Assembly: GCF_007830635.1 (NCBI RefSeq)
Contig: NZ_VLLA01000023.1
Location: 1 to 64,000, forward strand
Source of the DNA: Bradyrhizobium huanghuaihaiense
GTDB taxonomy: Bacteria > Pseudomonadota > Alphaproteobacteria > Rhizobiales > Xanthobacteraceae
Reading direction: 5' to 3'
Length of the DNA stretch: 64,000 bases
Shown: piece by piece, positions 51,353 through 60,064 of the stretch
Numbering within the stretch: the stretch's first letter is position 1
How the letters are laid out: each line of letters starts with the position of its first letter
Notes under the pieces: model-generated
What the model was told of the DNA's origin: nothing
The model's database searches: none
The model's input: the letters and a program-made list of their open reading frames with translations, nothing else
Program-made: the position numbers and the translations under genes

Positions 51353-53518
51353 ATGAACAGGACAGTCTTTGCCCTCCCGGCCAGAAGTGAGTACGCGACC
51401 CGCGCCGGTCTCGCGATCACGCGCGTGGCGGAGCAGTTCACCGGCGGCGCCAACAGGCTCGACGATCTCGTAAGCCTGCTCGACCGCCGCCGCGGCGTGG
51501 TGCTGTCCTCGGGCACGACCGTGCCCGGCCGCTACGAGAGTTTCGACCTCGGCTTCTCCGATCCGCCGCTCAAGCTCGAGACATCAGGCGTCAATTTCAA
51601 GCTGGAAGCGCTGAACGCGCGCGGGCAGGTGCTGATCGCCTTCCTCGCTGACGTTTTGCGCGAGCCCTGTGTCGTCATCTCCGAGAGGACGGCGACGCGG
51701 CTTGCCGGCCACATCATCCGCGGCGATGCCCCGGTCGAGGAAGACCAGCGCACGCGGCGCGCCAGCGTGATGTCGCTGGTGCGCGACCTCGTCGCCGCCT
51801 TCTCCACCAACGATGACGGGCTGCTCGGCCTGTTCGGCGCCTTCGCCTATGACCTCGTGTTCCAGATCGAGGACCTCGTGCAGAAGCGCGCGCGGGAAGC
51901 CGACCAGCGCGACATCGTGCTGTACGTACCCGATCGCCTGCTGGCCTATGACCGCGCCACCGGCCGCGGCGTGGTGCTTTCTTACGACTTCGCCTGGAAG
52001 GGCAAATCCACGGAGGGTCTGCCGCGCGAGACCGCCGACAGCCCGTATCTGAAGACACCGCGCCAGGGCTTTGCCGATCACGCCCCCGGCGAATATCAGG
52101 CGACCGTCGAAACCGCGCGCGCGGCGTTTGCCCGCGGCGATCTGTTCGAGGCCGTGCCGGGCCAGCTGTTCGCCGAACCCTGCGATCGCTCGCCGGCCGA
52201 AGTGTTCCAGCGCCTCTGCGTCATCAACCCGTCGCCTTATGGCGCGCTGATGAATCTCGGTGAAGGCGAGTTTCTCGTCTCGGCTTCGCCGGAAATGTTC
52301 GTGCGCTCGGACGGCCGGCGCGTCGAGACCTGCCCGATCTCGGGCACGATCGCACGCGGCCTTGATGCGATCGGCGATGCCGAGCAGATCCGCCAGCTCC
52401 TGAACTCGGAGAAGGACGAGTTCGAGCTCAACATGTGCACCGACGTCGATCGCAACGACAAGGCGCGCGTCTGCGTGCCCGGCACGATCAAGGTCTTGGC
52501 ACGGCGGCAGATCGAGACCTACTCAAAACTGTTCCACACCGTCGATCACGTCGAGGGCATGCTGCGCCCCGGCTTCGATGCGCTCGATGCCTTCCTCACC
52601 CATGCCTGGGCCGTCACCGTCACCGGTGCGCCGAAGCTGTGGGCGATGCAGTTCGTCGAGGATCACGAGCGATCGCCGCGGCGCTGGTACGCCGGCGCCA
52701 TTGGAGCTGTGAATTTCGACGGCAGCATCAACACCGGCCTCACCATCCGCACCATCCGCATGAAGGATGGCCTTGCCGAAGTGCGCGTCGGCGCCACCTG
52801 CCTGTTCGACTCCGACCCCGCCGCGGAAGACCGCGAATGCCAGGTCAAGGCGGCAGCGCTGTTCCAGGCGCTGCGCGGCGATCCGCCGAAGCCGCTCTCG
52901 ACCTTCGCGCCCGATGCCACCGGCTCGGGCAAGCAGGTGCTGCTGATCGATCACGACGACAGCTTCGTGCACATGCTCGCCGACTATTTCCGCCAGGTTG
53001 GCGCCAGCGTCACCGTGGTCCGCTATGTGCATGCGCTCGACATGCTCAAGCAGAAGAGGTGGGACTTGCTGGTGCTGTCACCCGGCCCCGGGCGCCCTGA
53101 GGATTTCGGGATCAGGAAGACCATCGATGCGGCGCTGGAGAAGAAGCTGCCGGTGTTCGGCGTCTGCCTCGGCGTGCAGGCGATCGGCGAATATTTCGGC
53201 GGCGAGCTCGGCCAGCTCACCCATCCCGCCCATGGCCGTCCCTCGCGGGTCCAGGTGCGCGGCGGCCGCCTGATGCGCAACCTGCCGAACGAGATCGTCA
53301 TCGGCCGCTATCACTCGCTCTTCGTCGAGCGCGACAGCATGCCGGAGGTGCTTGATGTCACCGCGAGCACCGAGGACGGCGTCGCCATGGCGCTGGAGCA
53401 CAAGACCCTGCCGGTCGCCGGGGTGCAATTCCACCCGGAATCGCTGATGTCGCTCGGCGGCGAGGTGGGACTACGTATCGTTGAGAATGCGTTCCGGCTG
53501 GGTGCTGGGGCGAGTTGA
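51353..53518 (+). CDS. trpE(G): Fused anthranilate synthase, components I and II
   Basis: The protein has 721 residues. The first ~510 are component I (chorismate-binding): NPSPYGALMNLGEGEFLVSASPEMF, CPISGTIARG, ELNMCTDVDRND, TVTGAPKLWAMQFVED. The last ~200 are the glutamine amidotransferase: LLIDHDDSFVHMLADYF, LSPGPGRPED, catalytic Cys in FGVCLGVQAIGEYFGG and GVQFHPESL with the His-Glu. It makes anthranilate from chorismate and glutamine, the first step of tryptophan synthesis. Fusion is the rule in rhizobia. It is preceded by the trpL attenuator. Confidence 0.96.
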   Translation: MNRTVFALPARSEYATRAGLAITRVAEQFTGGANRLDDLVSLLDRRRGVVLSSGTTVPGRYESFDLGFSDPPLKLETSGVNFKLEALNARGQVLIAFLADVLREPCVVISERTATRLAGHIIRGDAPVEEDQRTRRASVMSLVRDLVAAFSTNDDGLLGLFGAFAYDLVFQIEDLVQKRAREADQRDIVLYVPDRLLAYDRATGRGVVLSYDFAWKGKSTEGLPRETADSPYLKTPRQGFADHAPGEYQATVETARAAFARGDLFEAVPGQLFAEPCDRSPAEVFQRLCVINPSPYGALMNLGEGEFLVSASPEMFVRSDGRRVETCPISGTIARGLDAIGDAEQIRQLLNSEKDEFELNMCTDVDRNDKARVCVPGTIKVLARRQIETYSKLFHTVDHVEGMLRPGFDALDAFLTHAWAVTVTGAPKLWAMQFVEDHERSPRRWYAGAIGAVNFDGSINTGLTIRTIRMKDGLAEVRVGATCLFDSDPAAEDRECQVKAAALFQALRGDPPKPLSTFAPDATGSGKQVLLIDHDDSFVHMLADYFRQVGASVTVVRYVHALDMLKQKRWDLLVLSPGPGRPEDFGIRKTIDAALEKKLPVFGVCLGVQAIGEYFGGELGQLTHPAHGRPSRVQVRGGRLMRNLPNEIVIGRYHSLFVERDSMPEVLDVTASTEDGVAMALEHKTLPVAGVQFHPESLMSLGGEVGLRIVENAFRLGAGAS

Positions 53519-53526
53519 GTAAGGGC

Positions 53527-53610
53527 CGTCATTGCGAGGAGCGAAGCGACGAAGCGATCCAGACTGCTGCCGCGGAAGAACTGGATTGCTTCGCTTTGCT
53601 CGCAATGACG
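53527..53610. repeat. Intergenic palindromic repeat, family A
   Basis: Arms CGTCATTGCGAG and CTCGCAATGACG with inner GAAGCGATCCAG/CTGGATTGCTTC. It lies between trpE(G) and apt. Confidence 0.87.
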
Positions 53611-53635
53611 GTGGAAAAGCCAGAGCGAGATAACC

Positions 53636-54175
53636 ATGACCTTTGACCACGATCTGAAGGCGAGCGTCCGCACCATTCCCGACTATCCCAAGCCGGGGAT
53701 CATGTTCCGCGACATCACGACCCTGCTCGCGGATGCGCGCGCCTTCCGCCGCGCGGTGGACGAACTCGTCAATCCCTGGGCCGGCAACAAGATCGACAAG
53801 GTCGCCGGCATGGAGGCGCGCGGCTTCATCATCGGCGGCGCGGTGGCGCATCAGCTCTCGGCCGGCTTCGTGCCGATCCGCAAGAAGGGCAAGCTGCCGC
53901 ACACCACGGTGCGCATCGCCTATTCGCTCGAATACGGCATCGACGAGATGGAGATGCACGTCGACGCGATCCAGCCCGGCGAGCGCGTGATTCTGGTCGA
54001 CGACCTCATCGCCACCGGCGGCACCGCCGAGGGCGCGGTGAAGCTGCTGCGCCAGATCGGCGCCAACGTCGTCGCCGCTTGCTTCATCATCGACCTGCCC
54101 GAGCTCGGCGGCGCCGCCAAGCTGCGCGCCATGGACGTGCCGGTGCGCACGCTGATGACGTTCGAGGGGCACTAA
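53636..54175 (+). CDS. apt: Adenine phosphoribosyltransferase
   Basis: The protein has 179 residues. It converts adenine and PRPP to AMP in purine salvage. Marks are IPDYPKPGIMFRDITTLL at the start, the KVAGMEARGFIIGGAVA substrate stretch, and the PRPP motif VILVDDLIATGGTAEGAVKLL (about 120-140). The start is ATG 53636 after CGAGATAACC, a weak ribosome site. It is a single gene. Confidence 0.95.
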   Translation: MTFDHDLKASVRTIPDYPKPGIMFRDITTLLADARAFRRAVDELVNPWAGNKIDKVAGMEARGFIIGGAVAHQLSAGFVPIRKKGKLPHTTVRIAYSLEYGIDEMEMHVDAIQPGERVILVDDLIATGGTAEGAVKLLRQIGANVVAACFIIDLPELGGAAKLRAMDVPVRTLMTFEGH

Positions 54176-54190
54176 AGGTCGGCGCGATCG

Positions 54191-54523
54191 TCAGATCGCC
54201 TCTGCCTTCAACTCGGCCTGCCAGTGCAGCACGCGATCCTTCAGGAGGGCGTTCCTGACATAGGCGCTCTCCTCATCCTCCAGACGCTCGCATTCGCCGA
54301 AGGTCAGGCCTGCCTCGCCATGCGCGTTCCAGGCCGCCTGGAGACCGCGGCAGGTGTGGCTGCCCTGGCGCAGCGAGAACCAGATGCGGTTCTGGATCGT
54401 CTCCAGGTTCGGCGCCTGGCCGACCCAGGCCTCGCCTGAGGCCGCGCAGCGGACGACGTAGATGCCCGCAACGGTCTTCCGCTCCTTGTAGGCTGCGATC
54501 GCTGCTTTCCGGTCGATGCTCAC
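54191..54523 (-). CDS. GIY-YIG domain protein
   Basis: About 110 residues from GTG 54521-54523 (VSIDRKAAIAAYKERK); a TTG at 54565 would add 14 codons. The GIY-YIG core is AGIYVVRCAASGEAWVGQAPNL, with the second tyrosine motif replaced by AWVG, followed by RIWFSLRQGSH. A catalytic Glu is not obvious near the end (ECERLEDEESAY offers candidates). It may be a degraded or regulatory homologue of the nuclease fold. It faces convergently toward apt. Confidence 0.82.
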   Translation of the reverse strand: MSIDRKAAIAAYKERKTVAGIYVVRCAASGEAWVGQAPNLETIQNRIWFSLRQGSHTCRGLQAAWNAHGEAGLTFGECERLEDEESAYVRNALLKDRVLHWQAELKAEAI

Positions 54524-54610
54524 GGGGGATAGGACCTTGTTGAGGGATACCGATGTCCGCCTCAATAAGCCCGCTCCAGCCCGCAGTCAATATTATCCGG
54601 GTAAAATAAC

Positions 54611-55279
54611 CTACGACCGCTGCAGAATCAGATTGAGCTCCAGCTCGCGGAACGCGAGGTAATTCCTGCGGGTCCACTGGTGCAGCTCGGTGGAGTGGTC
54701 CTTCTCCTGGCGCAGATAGCCGGTGAAGGAGAAGCTGAGCCGGTCGATATAGGTCTTGAGGAACCCCGGCAGCGCGGGCAGGCGGAACAGCCGCCCGCCT
54801 TCCATCGCAGGCGGCAGCTCGCCGCGCACGACATATTCGTTGTCCACCGTGATCAGGTTCATCCGCGGGATCTGCCCGCGCAGCATCTCGTGGGCGCGGG
54901 CCGAGACGCGGTCGGTGTCGGCAACGAACAGGATCTGCGGCGCGACGTGACGGCGTGCCGCCTCCTTGAGCAGGCCGATCTCCTCGGTCATCTTGAAGAA
55001 CTCGTCGAAGGCGTGGAAGCCGAGGTCGATCACCTTGGCGAGCCCGTCATCGATGATGACGCGGTCCATCAGCTGCATCTTGCCGTAGGTGTCGATCACG
55101 TCGGCGGTCTCGGTGATCTTCGGCAAATAGTCCAGCAGCGACGGTTCCTTCAGGTTGACGTCGAAGGCCGCGACGTTGCCGTTCTTGAGCAACAGGAATT
55201 CGCTCAACAGCCGCGCCAGCAGGGTCTTGCCGACCTGCGGGCGGGGCGAGCAGATGATGTAGACGGGCGTTGCGGACAT
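54611..55279 (-). CDS. ParA/MinD-like P-loop ATPase (first of two)
   Basis: The protein has 222 residues. Walker A is CSPRPQVGKTLLA (no deviant Lys of the KGGVGKT type), followed by AFDVNLKEPSLLDYL. Walker B-like hydrophobic strands and ILFVADTDRVS suggest a Rossmann P-loop. It lies 62 bases from the second such gene, both on the minus strand. No ParB, plasmid or flagellar gene adjoins it. A role in protein positioning or in envelope/polysaccharide control is a guess. Confidence 0.82.
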   Translation of the reverse strand: MSATPVYIICSPRPQVGKTLLARLLSEFLLLKNGNVAAFDVNLKEPSLLDYLPKITETADVIDTYGKMQLMDRVIIDDGLAKVIDLGFHAFDEFFKMTEEIGLLKEAARRHVAPQILFVADTDRVSARAHEMLRGQIPRMNLITVDNEYVVRGELPPAMEGGRLFRLPALPGFLKTYIDRLSFSFTGYLRQEKDHSTELHQWTRRNYLAFRELELNLILQRS

Positions 55280-55341
55280 TGCAGGCTATTATTTGAGCGA
55301 ACTTGTCGCCCAATCCAGCCGAATCCGTCCGGGGTCCGCAA

Positions 55342-56094
55342 CTATTTTTCGGTGTTGCGGGTCGCAGGCTTCGAACCGACGATGTCGGTCAGGCGGATGC
55401 GGTCGAACTCGCTCCAGACATTGGCCAGCCAGTGCCGGACGTAGCCGCGCAGCACGAAGGAATAGTTCGCGGCCTCGTCGCTGATGCCCTTGTTGGCGAC
55501 GAATTTCAGGAACGGGACGGAGGACACCTCGACCTGCTCATAGGCCATTTCGTTGAGCTTGGGGATGGTGAGCTCGGTCGCGTCCTTGATGCGATGGAAG
55601 TAGGAATTATAGGTCGCCTGGTCCCACTGGAAGAACTGGGTGTCGTTGATGAAGTTCTTGACCAGGAAATATTTCGCGCCGGTCATGAAGCCCGCGGTCT
55701 CGGCGATCTCCTCCAGCGAGGCGATCGAGGGTCCGAGGATGTGGAACACCGCGAAGGTGATCTGGCCGGCCTTGGCGGCGTCGAGGAAGCCGATGTCGCG
55801 CAGCGAGGCCAGCGCCGGCGAGAGCAGGCCGGCGCGGACGTCGATCACGGTCACCGACGGGCTCACCGCGTTGAGCGTGTCGAAGATCTTCATCTGGTCC
55901 GACGTCGTCGTCATGTCGACGATCTCGGTGATGTCAGGGTGGAAGCGCTTCAGGGTTCCGCGCGGCGACTCCGTGTCGAAGGCGCGCGTCGGCACGTTGT
56001 TGGCTGAGAAATAATCGAGCAGGGTGCGCGATACCGTGGTCTTGCCGACCCCGCCCTTGTCCGCGCCCACCACAACCACTGCCGGCTTTGCCAT
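55342..56094 (-). CDS. ParA/MinD-like ATPase with deviant Walker A (second of two)
   Basis: The protein has 250 residues. The deviant Walker A ADKGGVGKTTVSRTLLDYF near residue 11 with the signature Lys is clear. FDTESPRGTLKRF matches the ParA switch I DxDPxG region in form. VTVIDVRAGLL is the Walker B strand, and FLVKNFINDTQF carries a conserved Asn. It should dimerise on ATP. The C-terminal half (IPKLNEMAYEQVEVSSVPF) is unlike chromosomal ParA. Partners are not encoded nearby. Confidence 0.85.
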   Translation of the reverse strand: MAKPAVVVVGADKGGVGKTTVSRTLLDYFSANNVPTRAFDTESPRGTLKRFHPDITEIVDMTTTSDQMKIFDTLNAVSPSVTVIDVRAGLLSPALASLRDIGFLDAAKAGQITFAVFHILGPSIASLEEIAETAGFMTGAKYFLVKNFINDTQFFQWDQATYNSYFHRIKDATELTIPKLNEMAYEQVEVSSVPFLKFVANKGISDEAANYSFVLRGYVRHWLANVWSEFDRIRLTDIVGSKPATRNTEK

Positions 56095-56303
56095 TGCTGT
56101 CCCCTAACGCGCGCCCCCGATCGCGAGGTCGCAATCGGCCGGGCCCCAAATCGATGTCCCGAAAGACGTCCCAAGTCTGCTGTTGGGCGCGAAGATGGCA
56201 GAAACAAGGGAGAATTCAATTCCTTGCGCCCCGGTTGCGGCAATTCCCGAGGTTTTTCCCGATCGGTGTCAAACCCGCAACGAACCGCGGTCGATCACAT
56301 GGC

Positions 56304-57512
56304 TCAGTGACGGCCCCACGGTCCCATCGGATTGGCTGTCGGGGCCTCTGAGGGGCGTGGTGCGGGAACGGGCGGCGGATTGGCTGGACCGGCTGCATCG
56401 CCCCATGGCCCCTGCGACAGCGGCGGCGGGGCATCCTTCGTCTCGGGTTGGTCCGTCTCGGGCTGATCCGTCTCGTCAGTGGGGTCGGGCAGCGGACCGG
56501 GATCATGGCCGCCGGCGAACTTGACCAGCGCGTCGACCCGGGACTGCACGGAAGGGTGGGTCGCGAACAGGTCGGCAAAGCCCTCGCGCGGATTGTCGAC
56601 GCAGAGCTCCATCACCGCCGAAGTTGCGCCCGGCAGCTCGCCGCGATTCTCGATCTTGCGCAGCGCCGAGATCATGGCGTCCGGATCTTTCGTCAGCTCG
56701 ACCGAGCCGGCGTCGGCGAGATATTCGCGCGAGCGCGACAATGCGAGCTTCACCACCTGCGACATCAGCCAGGCCACCACGATCAGCACGACCGCGATGA
56801 TGATGACGATCACCGCGCCGCCGCCGGAGCTCTTGCTGTCGCTCGACGACGAGGACGAGCGCGACGACGAGGAGGAGCCCGAGGACCACGAGCCGCCGGA
56901 GTTCCAGCTCAAATTGGTGAACAGGCGGAAGAACAATTCGCCGAAGAAGCCGACGACGCCGGCGATGATGACGGCGACCACCATCAGCTGCACGTCGCCG
57001 TTCCTGATGTGGGTCAGTTCGTGGCCCAGCACCGCCTCGATCTCCTTGTCGTTCAGCGCGTTGAGGAGGCCGGTGGTGACGGTGACCGAATATTGCCGCG
57101 GGTTGAGGCCGGTCGCGAACGCGTTCAGCGCCGGGCTCTCCATGATCTTCAGCTTCGGCATGGTGATGCCGCGCGAGATGCAGAGATTTTCGAGCAGATT
57201 ATAGAGCCGCGGCTCTTCCTGCCGGGTGACGTCGTGGCCGCCGGTCACCGCGTCGATCATCGACTGGTGGAAGAAATAGGCGATCACGACCCAGACCGCC
57301 GTCACGACCGTTGCAACGGGCGCAGCGACGATCAGATCATGGAAGGCGTGGCTCAGGTAGAAGGCGACGGTCCGGTTGCTGTCGATCAGAACTTCGGCGA
57401 CCAGTGCGCCGGCATAGACCAGTACATAGACCAGCGCGAACAGGCCGGCGAGCAGCAGCATCGAACGAAACTTGTTCGAGGCGATGTGCGTGTAGAGACC
57501 ATACGCGGCCAT
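56304..57512 (-). CDS. M48-family membrane metalloprotease (HtpX-like)
   Basis: The protein has 402 residues. Two N-terminal membrane segments (about 17-45, 65-88) are followed by the zinc motif GHELTHIRNGD (about 165), then more hydrophobic segments split by a Ser/Gly-only linker (SSGSSSSSRSSSSSS) near 225-240. A third zinc ligand lies in SRSREYLAD. The tail after 330 is Pro/Glu/Asp-rich and contains GPWG twice, ending PMGPWGRH. It lies next to lemA on the same strand, a pairing often seen. Confidence 0.9.
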   Translation of the reverse strand: MAAYGLYTHIASNKFRSMLLLAGLFALVYVLVYAGALVAEVLIDSNRTVAFYLSHAFHDLIVAAPVATVVTAVWVVIAYFFHQSMIDAVTGGHDVTRQEEPRLYNLLENLCISRGITMPKLKIMESPALNAFATGLNPRQYSVTVTTGLLNALNDKEIEAVLGHELTHIRNGDVQLMVVAVIIAGVVGFFGELFFRLFTNLSWNSGGSWSSGSSSSSRSSSSSSDSKSSGGGAVIVIIIAVVLIVVAWLMSQVVKLALSRSREYLADAGSVELTKDPDAMISALRKIENRGELPGATSAVMELCVDNPREGFADLFATHPSVQSRVDALVKFAGGHDPGPLPDPTDETDQPETDQPETKDAPPPLSQGPWGDAAGPANPPPVPAPRPSEAPTANPMGPWGRH

Positions 57513-57533
57513 GACGCCACTTCGTCAAAGTCT

Positions 57534-57614
57534 GTCGTTCCGGGGCGCGCCGAAGGCGTGAACCCGGAACCTCGAGATTCCGAGTTCGTCGCTTTGCGAC
57601 GCCCCGGAATGACG
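57534..57614. repeat. Intergenic palindromic repeat, family E
   Basis: Arms GTCGTTCCGGGGCG and CGCCCCGGAATGAC with inner GGAACCTCGAGATTCC. It separates lemA from the M48 gene, just as the copy at 27316 separates two genes of the MoxR operon. Confidence 0.83.
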
Positions 57615-57641
57615 GAGAAAAACAATGGACATGTTAGGCAA

Positions 57642-58202
57642 TCAGAACTTCACCTGAGGCGCCGCCTCGACCTCGGTGCGGCTGGCGCCGAGATCGAAGA
57701 AGTCCTTCTTGGTGAAGCCGAACATGCCGGCGAACAGCGCGGCGGGCATCTGCTGGATGCCGGTGTTGTATTCCTGGACCGCGTTATTGAAGAAGCGGCG
57801 GCTTGCCGCGATCTTGTTTTCGAGGTCCGACAGTTCGCTCGCGAGCTGCTGGAAATTGGCGTTGGCCTTGAGGTCCGGATAGGCCTCCGACAGCGCGATC
57901 AGCCGGCCGAGCGCGCCGGAGAGCTGGGTCTCGGCCGCGGACACCTGCGCCGGCCCCTGCGCCGACATCGCCGAATTACGTGCCTTGATGACGTCGTCGA
58001 GCGTGCCGCGCTCATGCGATGCATAGCCTTTCACCGTCTCGACCAGGTTCGGGACCAGATCGTGGCGCTGCTTGAGCTGCACGTCGATATCGGCAAAGGC
58101 TTGGCCGACGCGCTGGCTCAGCGCCACCAGACGGTTGTAGGCACTGAAGGCCAGGAACACGAGGACGACGACAACGCCGAGAACGATCCAGCCGGTCGAC
58201 AT
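57642..58202 (-). CDS. lemA: LemA family protein
   Basis: The protein has 186 residues. It has an N-terminal membrane segment (GWIVLGVVVVLVFLAFSAYNRL) and the family helices LVALSQRVGQAFADIDVQLKQRHDLVPNLVETVKGYA, then ARNSAMSAQG and the FFNNAVQEYN stretch. Four helices form a periplasmic or cytoplasmic bundle of unknown role. Its gene pairs with the M48 protease gene downstream on the minus strand. Confidence 0.93.
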   Translation of the reverse strand: MSTGWIVLGVVVVLVFLAFSAYNRLVALSQRVGQAFADIDVQLKQRHDLVPNLVETVKGYASHERGTLDDVIKARNSAMSAQGPAQVSAAETQLSGALGRLIALSEAYPDLKANANFQQLASELSDLENKIAASRRFFNNAVQEYNTGIQQMPAALFAGMFGFTKKDFFDLGASRTEVEAAPQVKF

Positions 58203-58371
58203 GGAGAACTCCTGAAGAGGGAAAGAAGGCGGGCGCTAGGGTAGACCAATTTGGCGCAGGGCGAGAGCCCCGGCGGAGAGGGGAGGCAAGACTTGGTCGG
58301 ATCTGGAGCCCTTGGAGTTCAAGGCAAAAGGCCCGAAGAGGTTAACTTTCGGCAATGACGGCGGCTGCCGG

Positions 58372-58878
58372 TTACGCCACGGTATCGAACCTGGGGATGC
58401 CGGTGGCACGCACCAGATGCGATACGGCGAGACTGACATCGCGAAGCGTCCCGCTCGGCAGGGGAATGGAATATTTCCCACCTTGCTTCAGTTCGATATA
58501 GGCACCGTAACTAACTCCGCCCTCGTTGCGGTATTCCATCGTTCCAACCCGGGTGCATTCGTCGAGCGGACAATCGAAAACGATCGTGTTCGGGCGGCCA
58601 AGCAGGCTTTGCGAAATCGTCAACTTTTGACCGGTGAGATCGAACTCCACGGTCCAGCGTCGCATGACCGTCAGAAGCAGAGAGATCGCGAGCACGACGA
58701 GGGCGATGAGAAGCCCAGCCGCGCCTGCAGGTGTCACGACCGTTCCGGTCGCGCCCTTTGCGAAAACCAACATCAAGCCGAGGGCAATGACGATCCCGCC
58801 GATGGCTGCGCCCGAACTGGGTTTGGACGTAACGTAGGTGAGCTTTCCGTCCAGGACGGTTGGATGAGGTTCGACCAT
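58372..58878 (-). CDS. Hypothetical membrane protein with two helices and a C-terminal beta domain
   Basis: The protein has 168 residues from ATG 58876-58878. Two adjacent membrane segments (GAAIGGIVIALGLMLVFA and AAGLLIALVVLAISLLLTVM) follow a short N-terminus. The last ~85 residues look like a beta-rich PH-like domain (WTVEFDLTGQKLTISQSLLGRPNTIVFDC). A bPH-type role is possible. No family is assigned. Long upstream frames are not coding. Confidence 0.75.
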   Translation of the reverse strand: MVEPHPTVLDGKLTYVTSKPSSGAAIGGIVIALGLMLVFAKGATGTVVTPAGAAGLLIALVVLAISLLLTVMRRWTVEFDLTGQKLTISQSLLGRPNTIVFDCPLDECTRVGTMEYRNEGGVSYGAYIELKQGGKYSIPLPSGTLRDVSLAVSHLVRATGIPRFDTVA

Positions 58879-58963
58879 TGTGCGGTGATCCGACCGAAGT
58901 GCGGCCCATGATAGCCGGTAATCGGCAAGAGTTGTAGCCGGCACCAGTCTCAATCTTTGATAC

Positions 58964-59935
58964 TTAGCTCGTCGTATCTCCCCAGCGCCAACGCCTTGCG
59001 TCCGCATAGGCCAGCTTGTCGCGCCGCGGCACCTTCGTGATGGCGACACCTTCCTCCCTGCAAAGCTTGGCCGTGATTTCGGCCTTGCCGACATCGGGCG
59101 GCGCCAGCACGCGTGTGGCGCGCGTCGCCGGCGGCGTGCGGGTCAGCGCGACGTAGATGAAGCGCTCGTCCTCGAACGGCACGTCGGCGCCCTTGATCTG
59201 GCGGTGCGCCTGCGAGCGCGGCAGGCGCTGGGAGAAATGGCACCAGTCGGGCGCGGCGAGCGGGCAGGGGTTTTCGTGCGGGCAGGGGGCGGCGACGTAG
59301 GCCCCGGCCCCGATCAGCTGCTGGCGCAGCGCGAGGATGCGGGCGTAGCCGGCGGGCGTGCCGGGCTCGATCACGACCAGCGCGTGGCGGGCTTTCGTCC
59401 ACATGGCCTCCGTAAGCTTGCGCTGGTCGCTCTCGCCGAGCTCGCCGATGATGTAGCTGGCAATCACGAGATCGGCTTGCGAGACCTCGGCGAGGTTCGC
59501 ACCGGCATCGCCCGGCAGGTAGCGGCACTCGGCGAGGCGCGTGCTGTCGCGGGCCAGTTCAAGCGCAAGGCGGCTCAGGGTGGCATTGGCGTCGAGCAGG
59601 GTGAAGTCTTGGAGCGACGGAAACGCCTCCGCGGCGGCCCAGCTCGCGGTGCCCGGGCCTGCGCCGACGTCGAGCAGCGTCTCTGGGGCGAGGTTCGGTA
59701 CAATCTCGGTCAGTGCGTTCAGGCTCGCGGCCACGGCCGCGTAGGTCGCGGGCATGCGCGCCAGTGCGTAGGCGAGCGCGTCGGCCTCCGACTTGATCGT
59801 GCCGGAGCCGCCGCCGGCACGGTAGGTGGTCGAGATCTTCTGCGATCGCTGCGCCGCGTCGGTGCGGGAGAAGCCCTGCAGTTTGCCGTCGAGGGCGGCT
59901 TTCAGTTCGGCGGGGAGGGTGGGGGAGATCATCAT
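58964..59935 (-). CDS. Small ribosomal subunit Rsm22-family methyltransferase-like protein
   Basis: The protein has 323 residues. SAM-binding motif I is LLDVGAGPGTASWAA (about 87-101), with LDANATLSRLAL as post-I. A cysteine set (CPHENPCPLAAPDWCHFSQR, plus one Cys later) matches the Rsm22 pattern. Mitochondrial relatives bind [4Fe-4S] there and act in small-subunit assembly. Bacterial function is not established. A downstream gene of smc on the same strand. Confidence 0.85.
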   Translation of the reverse strand: MMISPTLPAELKAALDGKLQGFSRTDAAQRSQKISTTYRAGGGSGTIKSEADALAYALARMPATYAAVAASLNALTEIVPNLAPETLLDVGAGPGTASWAAAEAFPSLQDFTLLDANATLSRLALELARDSTRLAECRYLPGDAGANLAEVSQADLVIASYIIGELGESDQRKLTEAMWTKARHALVVIEPGTPAGYARILALRQQLIGAGAYVAAPCPHENPCPLAAPDWCHFSQRLPRSQAHRQIKGADVPFEDERFIYVALTRTPPATRATRVLAPPDVGKAEITAKLCREEGVAITKVPRRDKLAYADARRWRWGDTTS

Positions 59936-59940
59936 CCGCA

Positions 59941-60038
59941 GTCATGCCCCGCGAAGGCGGGGCATCCAGTACTCCGAGACAGTGCCGTCAACCGAGAAGC
60001 CGCGGCGTACTGGATCATCCGCCTTCGCGGATGATGAC
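59941..60038. repeat. Intergenic palindromic repeat, family B
   Basis: GTCATGCCCCGCGAAGGCGG at the start pairs with CCGCCTTCGCGGATGATGAC at the end. Inner GCATCCAGTACTCCG and CGGCGTACTGGATC complete it. It lies between rsm22 and smc. Confidence 0.83.
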
Positions 60039-60064
60039 GCAATGGGTGTGGCGCGACTGCGAAA

